From assembly GCA_947176055.1 (NCBI GenBank), contig CAMWPE010000059.1, forward strand, positions 1 to 11,481: 11,481 nucleotides of DNA. The letters are read 5' to 3'. Made by a program: the position numbers and the translations under genes. Source of the stretch: an uncultured Desulfovibrio sp. (GTDB lineage: Bacteria > Desulfobacterota > Desulfovibrionia > Desulfovibrionales > Desulfovibrionaceae). Every line of letters begins with the position of its first letter. The first letter of the stretch is position 1. Shown here piece after piece: positions 1 through 7,555 of this stretch. Under the pieces are notes generated by a model. The model worked only from the letters and a program-made list of their open reading frames with translations, did no database searches and had not been told where the DNA came from.

Positions 1-2
1 CC

Positions 3-2405
3 CTTACTGGATTGGCCCGGGTAATTCAAAGCGAATATCCGGACCTTGGCGCGCGAATAATCGACATCGCTCCGGCTCTCGCGCCGGCGGAAGCGGCGGA
101 ACTCGCGGTCGACGAGCTGCTCTTCGGCGACGACGAGGACGAGGTCATCCTGACCGGCTCCCAACGTCGCGTTCCCCGGCTGACGCCCGCCGCCGCTCCA
201 GCCGGAACCGCCGCCCGTTGCAAACTCGACATTCCCCAGCCCGGGCGTCTGGATAATCTGATCTGGACCGAGCTGCCCGGATTTGAGCCGGACGACGACG
301 AGGTCGAAGTCAGGGTAATGGCTACGGGGCTTAATTTCCGGGATATCATGTTCAGTATGGGGCTTCTGCCCGAAGACGCGCTGGAAAACGGCTTCGCCGG
401 AGCTTCTCTAGGTCTGGAAATGGCCGGCGTCGTGACGAAGACAGGGAAAAAAGCGACCCGCTTTAAACCCGGGGACAGGGTGGCGGGTTTCGCTCCCGCC
501 TGTTTCGCCAGTCACGTCCTGGCGCCGGAACGCGCCCTCGCGCCCATTCCGGACAATCTGGATTTCGCGGCCGCCGCCTCCTCGCCCACGATCTTTGTGA
601 CGGCGTGGCATGCTCTGAAAAAACTCGCTCAAGTCGCGCCCGGCGAAACGGTCCTGATTCACGGCGGCGCCGGCGGCGTGGGCCTGGCGGCGATCCAGAT
701 CTGCAAGAGGCTGGGAGCCAGAGTCCTGGCTACCGCCGGTTCGCCGGAAAAAAGGGATCTTTTGCGTCGACTGGGAGCCGACGGAGTCTTCGATTCGCGG
801 AGCCTGGATTTCGCCGACGAAATAACGGAGCTTTTCGGCGGAGTCGATGTCGTTCTCAATTCCCTCGCCGGCGAAGCCATGCGCCGGAGCGCCGCCCTGC
901 TCAAGCCCTTCGGACGTTTCCTTGAGCTGGGCAAACGCGATTATGTGGAAAACACCAGTCTCGGCTTGCGTCCATTCAAGGAGAATATCAGCTATTTCAG
1001 CATCGACGTGGATCAATTGCTGACGGCCAAACCGGCGCTGGCCATCGAGCTTTACGAGGAAGCCCTGGGCCTTTTGCGCGATGGCGAATTTATCCCGCCG
1101 CCGCGCAGGGTTTTCCCCGCCTCGAAAGTAAAGGAAGCTTTCCGCGCCATGCGCCAGGCGCGACATGTGGGAAAAATTGTCGTCGACATGTCGAAATTGC
1201 CCTCCATGCCCGCGCCGGAGGGCAAACCTGATTTTTCGGGCGCGTGGATCGTCGGCGGCGGAACTTCGGGCTTTGGGCTGGCCTGCGCGAAACATCTCGC
1301 CCGGGGCGGGGCGACGAAAGTTATCCTGGCGAGTCGCCGCGGCCCCGACGTTCCGGACGCCGGCCGGATTCGCGAAGAATTCGAAGCGCTGGGCGCGGAA
1401 GTCCGTCTGGAAGCTTGCGATTTTTCCAGCGCGGACGCCGTTCGCGAGCTAACGGAAAAATACCGCGACGAGCCGCTGACAGGCGTAGTTCACGCGGCCG
1501 CGGTCTTTAACGACAAATACCTGAACGACATGACGGAGGAAGATTTCGCCGTCGCCCTGCGTCCGAAACTCGCCGGCGCGATAAATTTGCATGAGGCTAC
1601 GAAAAATTTGCCGATAAGATATTTTGTAGTCTTTTCCTCTGTCAGCGTCGCCCTTGGCAACCCGGGCCAGGGAAATTATGTCGCGGCCAACGCGGGTCTG
1701 GAGGCCCTTGTCCTTCAGAGGCGAAAAATGGGCTTGCCGGCGACGGCCATAGCCTGGGGACCGGTGGCCGACGCGGGTTATCTCGCCAGAAACCCGCTTG
1801 TGGGCAAAAGTCTGGCCTCGCTCCTGGGGCGGGAGCCGTTCGCGGCGGAAACGGCCCTGCGGCGCTTTGACGATCTGGCGGCCCGGGGCGGCGTCGCCGT
1901 CGCGGCCAACGCCGACTGGAAAACGGCCTCGCGGCTGTTTCCGGTCGAGCCTGATCGCCTGAAACTCGCGGCCAGACTGGGAGACGACGGCGCGGGAGGC
2001 GCGTCCGGGATCTCGCCGCGGGAGGAGCTGCTCTCTTTGCCGCCGGAAGAGGCGGAAGAAAAAATTTGCCGTCGCATTATCGAGGAAGCCGCCCGCGTGC
2101 TGGAAATAGACGCCGCGCTGATCGATGAGGGACGCAGCCTGCAGACTCTGGGCCTCGATTCGTTGATGGCGATGGAGCTCGCTTTGAGTCTGGAGCAAAA
2201 AACAGGCCTGCATTTGCCGCCGATGCTTTTGCAGGACGGCCCAGCGGCGCGACAGCTGGCCCGACGGCTGGCCGGAAAACTGCGCGGCGAGGAAGAGGAT
2301 AATCCGGAGGCCTCGCTCCTGGAGCTGGCGCGGCGGCACTCCGAAGACATGGCCCCCGCGGAGGCCCGGGAGATTATCGCCGAAATGGAGGCGGGAAAAA
2401 GATGA
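3..2405 (+). CDS. Modular type I polyketide/fatty-acid synthase, C-terminal part (ER-KR-ACP), 5' truncated by window
   Basis: This is the last 800 residues of a multidomain synthase; the frame is open to the window edge, so no true start is visible (residue n begins at base 3n). Residues about 1-65 resemble the structural linker that precedes the enoylreductase in reducing PKSs. The enoylreductase (about 78-397) has NFRD and the NADPH motif HGGAGGVG (220-227). The ketoreductase (about 413-655) has GGGTSGFG (418-425), Lys522, Ser546 and Tyr559 in GNYVAAN, so it looks active. The usual LDD motif is replaced by FND. The acyl carrier protein (about 680-755) carries Ser720 in GLDSLMAMEL, the phosphopantetheine site. 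A charged tail of about 45 residues follows with no thioesterase, so release should occur in trans. KS, AT and DH are presumably upstream. The layout and the neighbouring oxoamine synthase match RkpA of Sinorhizobium and WcbR of Burkholderia capsule loci. The role as a lipid maker for capsule is inferred from context. Confidence 0.93.
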   Translation, partial: LTGLARVIQSEYPDLGARIIDIAPALAPAEAAELAVDELLFGDDEDEVILTGSQRRVPRLTPAAAPAGTAARCKLDIPQPGRLDNLIWTELPGFEPDDDEVEVRVMATGLNFRDIMFSMGLLPEDALENGFAGASLGLEMAGVVTKTGKKATRFKPGDRVAGFAPACFASHVLAPERALAPIPDNLDFAAAASSPTIFVTAWHALKKLAQVAPGETVLIHGGAGGVGLAAIQICKRLGARVLATAGSPEKRDLLRRLGADGVFDSRSLDFADEITELFGGVDVVLNSLAGEAMRRSAALLKPFGRFLELGKRDYVENTSLGLRPFKENISYFSIDVDQLLTAKPALAIELYEEALGLLRDGEFIPPPRRVFPASKVKEAFRAMRQARHVGKIVVDMSKLPSMPAPEGKPDFSGAWIVGGGTSGFGLACAKHLARGGATKVILASRRGPDVPDAGRIREEFEALGAEVRLEACDFSSADAVRELTEKYRDEPLTGVVHAAAVFNDKYLNDMTEEDFAVALRPKLAGAINLHEATKNLPIRYFVVFSSVSVALGNPGQGNYVAANAGLEALVLQRRKMGLPATAIAWGPVADAGYLARNPLVGKSLASLLGREPFAAETALRRFDDLAARGGVAVAANADWKTASRLFPVEPDRLKLAARLGDDGAGGASGISPREELLSLPPEEAEEKICRRIIEEAARVLEIDAALIDEGRSLQTLGLDSLMAMELALSLEQKTGLHLPPMLLQDGPAARQLARRLAGKLRGEEEDNPEASLLELARRHSEDMAPAEAREIIAEMEAGKR

Positions 2406-3697
2406 GCGTCTCGAGCCGGTTCCTCAATTCCATACTTAGCAAAAAACGGGGCGAGCCTGAAGAAACAGCCTGGACGGAAAGAATAAAACAGGAATCCGGC
2501 GCGCGTCCGTCTTTCGCAAATCATCCCGCGCTCGCGGAGATCCGTCTGCTCACGGCGGCGGCCAAAAAACTGGGCGTGGGGGATCCATTCTTCCGGATGC
2601 ACGAAGGCCGCGGCGGCGCGCGCACGGTGATCGGCGGCAAGGAGTATCTCAATTTTTCCCACTATAACTATCTGGGGTTAAACGGCGATCCCCGGGTCAT
2701 GGAGGCCGCGAAGGCGGCTATCGGGCGCTATGGCACGTCCGCGGGCGCGAGTCGGCTGGTCGCGGGCGAGAGACCGGCGCAAAGGGAGCTGGAAAAGGCT
2801 CTCGCGGAAGTTTACGACGCGGAGGACTGCGTAGTTTTCGTAAGCGGCCACGCTACGAATGTCAGCGCCATCTCCACGCTGTTTGGCCCGAAGGACATAA
2901 TTTTTCACGACAGCCTGATCCACAACAGCGTGATCGAGGGCATCCGGGCGTCCGGAGCGATACGCAAACCATTCGCCCATAACGACATGAAGGAGCTTGA
3001 GCGCGCTCTGGAGGAGCGCAGGGGCGGACGCGAAAAGGCCCTTATTGTCGTCGAGGGCCATTATAGCATGGACGGGGATATCGCCAATTTGCCCGCCCTG
3101 CTGGAATTGCGCGATCGTTACGAGGCTTTCCTGATGGTGGACGAGGCCCATTCCCTCGGGGTTCTGGGAAAGACCGGGAGGGGGCTGGCCGAGCATTACG
3201 GCGTCGACGGCTCGGAGGTCGATATATGGATGGGCACCTTGAGCAAGACGCTCGTTTCCTGCGGAGGCTACATAGCGGGATCCGCGGACCTGATTGAGCT
3301 TTTAAAAGCGCAGGCCCCCGGATTTGTTTACAGCGTGGGCATTTCCCCTCCCCTCGCGGCGGCCTCCCTCGCGGCGCTCAAAATAATGCGGGAAGAGCCG
3401 GAGCGGGTAGCCAGACTTAATGAAAACGCCCGCCTGTTCCTGGAGCTGACCCGGGCCGCGGGCTTGAACGCGGGGTCCAGTTGTGGTAAGGCGATCATAC
3501 CAGTCATCATCGGAAGCTCGCGTAAATCCATCGAGCTTTCCAACCGGCTGTTCGAGGCCGGAATTAACGCGCAGCCTATAATTCATCCCGCTGTGGAGGA
3601 AAAGGTTTCCCGTTTGCGCTTTTTTGTAAATTCCGATCATACGGAAGCGGATATCCGCGCTTGTTGCGAAATTACGGGCAAATTCCGCAAAAGGTGA
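2402..3697 (+). CDS. PLP-dependent alpha-oxoamine synthase (AONS/KBL/SPT-like acyltransferase), RkpG/WcbT-like
   Basis: This is a fold-type I PLP enzyme of 431 residues. The family condenses an acyl thioester with an amino acid, with loss of CO2, giving an alpha-amino ketone (8-amino-7-oxononanoate, 3-ketosphinganine and 2-amino-3-ketobutyrate synthases). Visible residues are His174 in IHNSV (cofactor-stacking position), the DEAH motif with Asp247 and His250, and Lys282 in TLSKT followed by GGY (Schiff-base lysine). The N terminus is about 45 residues longer than in typical BioF. The ATG overlaps the PKS stop codon (ATGA), implying translational coupling and fixing this start. With no thioesterase on the PKS, this enzyme is the likely off-loader of its acyl chain. 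No biotin genes are nearby, so a biotin role is unlikely. The amino-acid substrate (serine, alanine, glycine or other) cannot be read from the sequence. Confidence 0.93.
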   Translation: MSVSSRFLNSILSKKRGEPEETAWTERIKQESGARPSFANHPALAEIRLLTAAAKKLGVGDPFFRMHEGRGGARTVIGGKEYLNFSHYNYLGLNGDPRVMEAAKAAIGRYGTSAGASRLVAGERPAQRELEKALAEVYDAEDCVVFVSGHATNVSAISTLFGPKDIIFHDSLIHNSVIEGIRASGAIRKPFAHNDMKELERALEERRGGREKALIVVEGHYSMDGDIANLPALLELRDRYEAFLMVDEAHSLGVLGKTGRGLAEHYGVDGSEVDIWMGTLSKTLVSCGGYIAGSADLIELLKAQAPGFVYSVGISPPLAAASLAALKIMREEPERVARLNENARLFLELTRAAGLNAGSSCGKAIIPVIIGSSRKSIELSNRLFEAGINAQPIIHPAVEEKVSRLRFFVNSDHTEADIRACCEITGKFRKR

Positions 3698-3700
3698 ACT

Positions 3701-4873
3701 ATGAGTCATAATTGGGCGCGAAAAACTTTCTGCGTTCTCTGCGCCGCGGCGCTTTTATTGCAGGGATGCTCGCTAATGCCGCATTCCGGACCCAGCCGCT
3801 CAGTAGTGCAGGATATAGAAAAGGACGCGACGCCGGCTGGCGTCAAAATTATAACGGTAAACAACGAAGTCGCGAAAAGACTGGGTAGTCAGAAAAAGCC
3901 TCCCACACTCGCGGAAGTATTCAAGGAAACGGGCAAACCTTCCTATTCCATAGGGCCGGGCGACTCCATTACCGTCACGATCTGGGAAGCGGCGCCGGCG
4001 ATTCTTTTCCGTACGGGGGCGCTCGATCCCAATCTGGGCGCGCAGGCCGGCGCCGGGGAAAAACTGCCGCCGCAAATGGTCATGGAGGACGGAGCCATCA
4101 CCATTCCCTTTGTGGGGAGGGTCAAGGTGGCCGGTCGGACGCTGGGCAAGATTCAGGATGAAATAGCCTCGAAACTTTCCGGCCTGGCCAATAATCCTCA
4201 AGTCATGGTCAGCGTCAATGGAAGCGTCAATTCGCAGGTGTCGGTCATCGGCGACGTGAAGATAAACCAGAATATTCCGCTGACGCCCAGGGGAGAAAAA
4301 CTCCTGGACGCGCTGGCCGCGGCGGGGGGCGTGGCCCAGCCCTTGAACAAGGTGCTGGTGCAACTTTCGCGGCGGGGCGTCAACGCGCGCATGCCGCTGG
4401 ATAAAATTATTAACGATCCCGAGCAGAATCTCTCCCTCATGCCCGGGGACGTGATTTCGGCCTATTTCCAGCCCTGGACCTTTTCGATCCTTGGCGCGGC
4501 CAATCGCAGTCAGGAAGTGCCCTTCGAGGCGAGCGGCATATCCCTCGCGCAGGCGCTTTCCCGCTCCGGCGGTCTTAATGATTATCTGGCCGATCCGGGC
4601 GGCGTGTTCGTCTTTCGCTTCGAGGATCCGGCTGTAGTGGAAGACAAGCCGGAGGAAATCCCCCTCGACGGGAAGATTCCGGTTGTGTATCAGGTGGATT
4701 TTCGCGATCCGGCCTCGTTTTTCGCCACGCAGAATTTTCCCATGCAGGACAAGGATTTAATTTATGTGGCCAATATGCCGGCGGCGGAGCTTACAAAGTT
4801 CCTGTCCATGGTGGGCATGGTCCTGACGCCGTCCCTGAGCATTGGCCGTTATCAAATAGACGCTACGCGTTAG
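3701..4873 (+). CDS. Outer-membrane polysaccharide export (OPX) lipoprotein, CtrA/BexD/Wza-like
   Basis: The 390-residue protein begins with a lipoprotein signal: basic WARK, a hydrophobic stretch, then LLLQGC with Cys23 as the likely acylated residue (Gln at -2 is less common but tolerated). The mature part has a polysaccharide-export domain starting near residue 82 (YSIGPGDSITV) and two SLBB-like beta-grasp segments, about 175-255 and 260-350. The short C-terminal segment could supply the outer-membrane helix known from Wza. The length is close to CtrA and BexD and well short of E. coli KpsD. OPX proteins form the outer-membrane and periplasmic channel for capsule export and work with the KpsE-type adaptor, here encoded three genes downstream. 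The start is supported by AAGGTG a few bases upstream of the ATG, and the preceding stop is only 3 bases away. Confidence 0.93.
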   Translation: MSHNWARKTFCVLCAAALLLQGCSLMPHSGPSRSVVQDIEKDATPAGVKIITVNNEVAKRLGSQKKPPTLAEVFKETGKPSYSIGPGDSITVTIWEAAPAILFRTGALDPNLGAQAGAGEKLPPQMVMEDGAITIPFVGRVKVAGRTLGKIQDEIASKLSGLANNPQVMVSVNGSVNSQVSVIGDVKINQNIPLTPRGEKLLDALAAAGGVAQPLNKVLVQLSRRGVNARMPLDKIINDPEQNLSLMPGDVISAYFQPWTFSILGAANRSQEVPFEASGISLAQALSRSGGLNDYLADPGGVFVFRFEDPAVVEDKPEEIPLDGKIPVVYQVDFRDPASFFATQNFPMQDKDLIYVANMPAAELTKFLSMVGMVLTPSLSIGRYQIDATR

Positions 4874-4888
4874 AAGATATAAATACTT

Positions 4889-5668
4889 ATGGCATCTCCA
4901 ATAGCTAACACATTTTCCGTCTGGCACGGACTGTTCCTGCGCGAAACGCTGGACAGGTTTTTTGGCTGTCGCATGGCATGGGCGTGGCTCATTTTCGAGC
5001 CTGTCATCCATATGTCGCTGATCGCCGTTTACGTCGCGGCGCGTCGCGGATCGGGCGGCGTGGGCACGAATCTGCCCGTCCTGGAATGGCTCATCGTAGG
5101 CTTGATGGTTTTTTTCTTTTTCCGGCGCGCGGCCCTGCAGACGCAACATTCGGTGGATTCGAACAAGGCCTTTTTCGCATTCCGGCAGGTAAAACCAAAC
5201 GACGTGGCCCTGGTCCGCTCGACTGTGGAAGCTTTTTCCATGTTTCTCATCGCGACCATGCTCGCGCTGGTGGGGATTATTTGCGGCTACAAGATGATTC
5301 CCCATGATCCGCTGATCGTCATCGTAGTCTGCCTTCTGGTATGGGCGCTGGCGACCGGCTATGGGATGATCACCTGCGTGATCATGCGGCTTGTGCCGGA
5401 AACGGGTCATTTGTTCATGGTCATGATGATGCCCCTGTACATTCTCTCGGGCACGATAATTCCGCTTGCCATGTTCCCCGCGTCGATAAGGGACATTCTA
5501 ATGTACAATCCCATGGCGCACGCCCTGGAGCTGGCGCGGTCGTCTTTCTTCTATCCTTACCACAGCATGAATCCCAGCCTGTCCTATCTGGCGGTGTGGA
5601 GCGTCTCGCTCCTGCTGGCGGGATTGCTCATGTTCAAGTTATTCCATAAGAGGTTGATCGAGCGATGA
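4889..5668 (+). CDS. kpsM: Capsule ABC exporter permease (ABC-2 type, KpsM/CtrC/BexB-like)
   Basis: This 259-residue integral membrane protein matches KpsM in length. The cytoplasmic N terminus carries the family-typical stretch RETLDRF near residues 18-24, then WAWLIFEP (31-38) leading into the first membrane helix. About six hydrophobic segments follow, near residues 33-52, 66-83, 113-136, 140-160, 175-196 and 232-250. PLYILSGTIIPL in the fifth is typical of ABC-2 polysaccharide permeases. It forms the inner-membrane channel with the ATPase encoded next. It starts 15 bases after the OPX gene with only a weak purine-rich AGAAG upstream, and its stop overlaps the next start as ATGA, so permease and ATPase are coupled. 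The symbol is by family, not by close orthology. Confidence 0.93.
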   Translation: MASPIANTFSVWHGLFLRETLDRFFGCRMAWAWLIFEPVIHMSLIAVYVAARRGSGGVGTNLPVLEWLIVGLMVFFFFRRAALQTQHSVDSNKAFFAFRQVKPNDVALVRSTVEAFSMFLIATMLALVGIICGYKMIPHDPLIVIVVCLLVWALATGYGMITCVIMRLVPETGHLFMVMMMPLYILSGTIIPLAMFPASIRDILMYNPMAHALELARSSFFYPYHSMNPSLSYLAVWSVSLLLAGLLMFKLFHKRLIER

Positions 5669-6324
5669 TTCTCGTTCAGGATGTTCATAAGAGATATAAA
5701 ACCAAGCGCGGCGTGGGCAAATGGGTGCTTCGCGGCATTAACCTGGTCATTCCCACAGGTCGCAGCGTTGGGTTAATCGGCAAAAACGGCGCCGGCAAAT
5801 CCACGTTGCTCCGGATTATCGGCGGCGTCGACTATCCTACGAAAGGCAAAGTCGTCCGCAATTGTCGCGTCTCCTGGCCTATGAACGGCGGCGGTCTGGA
5901 AGCCACGCTGACAGGGAGGCAAAACGCGAAATTCACCTGCCGGATTCATGGCCATCAGGCTGATCTGGAGGAAAGGATCCAGCGCATCGAAGATTTCGCC
6001 GAGCTGGGAACCTATTTCGACGAGCCGGTGCAGACGTATTCGTCGGGCATGAAGGCGCGGTTGCAGTTCGCCCTGTCCATGGCCTTCGACTTTGACGTCT
6101 ATATTTCGGACGAGGCCACCGCGGCCGGCGACGCCACTTTTGTAAAAAAAGCGCAGAAAGCCTTTGACGACGCGGTAAACCGCGCGAGTCTCATCATGGT
6201 CGCCCATAACGAAGCGAAGTTAAAATCATTTTGCCAATCTGGAATTTTTCTATATAATGGCAAAGCGATCTGGTACGAAAAAATTGACGACGCTCTCGCG
6301 GCATACAGGGAGAGTATTCAATGA
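5665..6324 (+). CDS. kpsT: Capsule ABC exporter ATP-binding protein (KpsT/CtrD/BexA-like)
   Basis: The 219-residue ATPase has the compact length of KpsT and lacks the C-terminal carbohydrate-binding extension of Wzt-type ATPases, so the sugar is unlikely to be selected by a terminal modification as in O-antigen Wzt. Motifs are Walker A GKNGAGKS (39-46), signature YSSGMKARL (from 125, the polysaccharide-exporter form of LSGGQ), Walker B ending in Asp149 with catalytic Glu150, and the H-loop His181 in MVAHN. The segment after Walker B reads EATAAGD, where KpsT-type proteins usually have EVTAVGD, a conservative change. It pairs with the permease just upstream and powers export across the inner membrane. 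Both ends overlap neighbours by ATGA. Confidence 0.95.
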   Translation: MILVQDVHKRYKTKRGVGKWVLRGINLVIPTGRSVGLIGKNGAGKSTLLRIIGGVDYPTKGKVVRNCRVSWPMNGGGLEATLTGRQNAKFTCRIHGHQADLEERIQRIEDFAELGTYFDEPVQTYSSGMKARLQFALSMAFDFDVYISDEATAAGDATFVKKAQKAFDDAVNRASLIMVAHNEAKLKSFCQSGIFLYNGKAIWYEKIDDALAAYRESIQ

Positions 6325-7487
6325 ACGCTCCGACTCCAAATCCGATAAAAGAAAATCTTGATCTGCCTATTGTCCAGATGGGCGACGACACCATTCTGGT
6401 CCATAAGATATTTAAAGTTGTCAACTGCGTCATAGTCGCGGGGGCGATCGCCTTTTTCGCCTATTTTCTGCTGGCGTCGGATCGCTATGTGTCCACGGCC
6501 ACAATCCAGGTGCACAACACCGATCAGGTGGCCAGTTCGGGACTCGATTTTTCCGCTCTGCGCGGCGCCTCCTCGACCGGCGTAACCATCCCCGATCAGC
6601 TTTTGCTCAAGGAGCATCTCCTTTCGTTGGATATGCTGAAAAAGCTGGACGACAGTCTGGACTTGCGCTCCCATTTCAGCTCTTCGGACAACGACATTGC
6701 TTCGCGAATGTGGTTTAAGGACGCTTCGCTGGAGTGGTTTTTCCGGCATTTCCTAAGCCGGGTCAGCGTGGATTACGACGAATTCACAGGCGTATTGCGC
6801 ATATCTTCCGAAGCTTACACGCCGGAAATGGCCAAGGCTCTCACCGCAGGCCTGGTAAGGGAAGGCGAAAGGTATATGAACGAGATGTCGCACGAGCTCG
6901 CCCGCGAGCAGGTTCACTTCCTGGAAACCCAGGTCGAAGCGGCGCAAGCGCAGGTAAAGCGGGCCCGCGAGGAGCTGATCGCTTTCCAGAACAGCAAGGG
7001 GCTGTCCTCGGCGGCGGCCACAGCCGACGGCATGCGCAAGCTCATAGCTAAACTGGAGGAACAGAGAGCGCAACTTCAAACCCGCCTCGCTTCGCTTCCC
7101 GCGAACCTGGACAAAGGACACGCCACCAGAAAATCTCTCGTTCAATCCCTGCAAGCCGTGCAGAAACAAATCGACGCGGAGCAAAAGAAACTGGCCTCTA
7201 CCAGCGGGGACGCGCTCAACTCGCTTATGAGCGAGGAAACGCGCTTGAGCGAGGAAGTTGCGATGAAGCAGGACGTGTATAAAAACGCCCTGATTTGTCT
7301 GGAGAAAGGCCGTATGGACGCCGCCAGAACCCTGAAGCTTGTGGCCGTGTTGCAATCTCCCTCGCATCCCGAATACGCGTGGCATCCGCGCAGGATATAC
7401 GGCATAACCGTTACTTTTTTGCTTACGCTCGTCGCTCTGGGCATAGCAAACATGCTCAAAGCCATAATCCTCGACCATGTGGATTAA
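6321..7487 (+). CDS. kpsE: Capsule export inner-membrane/periplasmic adaptor (KpsE/CtrB/BexC-like, PCP family)
   Basis: The 388-residue protein has the two-helix plan of polysaccharide co-polymerase/export adaptors. Helix 1 lies near residues 33-52, followed directly by SDRYVSTATIQV, typical of the family. A long periplasmic region with heptad-like, Glu/Gln/Ala-rich segments (about 185-300) is predicted to be coiled coil. A proline-bearing stretch (Pro347, Pro350, Pro356) precedes helix 2 near 360-381. The family links the ABC permease to the outer-membrane OPX channel. The ATG overlaps the ATPase stop and follows GGGAGAG at a suitable spacing, which supports this start. There is no cytoplasmic tyrosine-kinase domain, consistent with ABC-dependent rather than Wzy-dependent capsule. 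The last three genes are joined by ATGA overlaps. Confidence 0.93.
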   Translation: MNAPTPNPIKENLDLPIVQMGDDTILVHKIFKVVNCVIVAGAIAFFAYFLLASDRYVSTATIQVHNTDQVASSGLDFSALRGASSTGVTIPDQLLLKEHLLSLDMLKKLDDSLDLRSHFSSSDNDIASRMWFKDASLEWFFRHFLSRVSVDYDEFTGVLRISSEAYTPEMAKALTAGLVREGERYMNEMSHELAREQVHFLETQVEAAQAQVKRAREELIAFQNSKGLSSAAATADGMRKLIAKLEEQRAQLQTRLASLPANLDKGHATRKSLVQSLQAVQKQIDAEQKKLASTSGDALNSLMSEETRLSEEVAMKQDVYKNALICLEKGRMDAARTLKLVAVLQSPSHPEYAWHPRRIYGITVTFLLTLVALGIANMLKAIILDHVD

Positions 7488-7510
7488 TACTCGTCCTGTA
7501 AATTAAAAAT

Positions 7511-7555
7511 ATGAATCGGGCGCCCCGGAATCGCCTTTTCCGCAGCCCGATTCAT
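7511..7555. promoter_or_regulatory. Perfect 11-bp inverted repeat over the start codon of the GT4 gene (hairpin)
   Basis: ATGAATCGGGC (7511-7521) and its exact reverse complement GCCCGATTCAT (7545-7555) flank a 23-base loop. The right arm covers the first two bases of the ATG at 7554. This is the largest gap in the window (66 bases, 7488-7553) and it separates the exporter genes from the glycosyltransferase genes. No U-tract follows, so it is a poor intrinsic terminator. It could hide the translation start in mRNA, act as a processing site, or bind a dimeric protein. A 16-codon reading frame starts inside the left arm (7511-7561) and runs past the GT4 start; I cannot tell whether it is translated. 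The function is inferred. Confidence 0.4.

Noticed and set aside
408..1295. Long minus-strand open frame of 295 codons inside the PKS, and similar ones at 1449-2339 and 1778-2662
   Set aside because: They lie opposite a clear, motif-bearing synthase. Their products are low-complexity Arg/Ser/Gln/Gly-rich without recognisable domains, as expected for mirror frames in GC-rich coding DNA.
2402..3697. Biotin synthesis enzyme BioF or 2-amino-3-ketobutyrate ligase
   Set aside because: The fold and motifs are shared, but the N-terminal extension, the overlap with a PKS and the capsule export context favour an RkpG/WcbT-type role.
4874..4888. AT-rich TATAAA before the permease gene as a promoter -10 box
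   Set aside because: It is only about 5 bases from the ATG, no good -35 element is placed, and the gene sits inside a tight operon. It more likely just reflects a short intergenic spacer.
5109..5121. T7 and T5 runs in the permease gene as slippage sites
   Set aside because: They are shorter than the lengths usually tied to phase variation and encode a Phe-rich membrane helix, which explains them.
6753..7478. Minus-strand frame of 241 codons opposite the KpsE-like gene
   Set aside because: The plus-strand product has a coherent two-helix adaptor plan; the reverse frame shows no domain or start signal.
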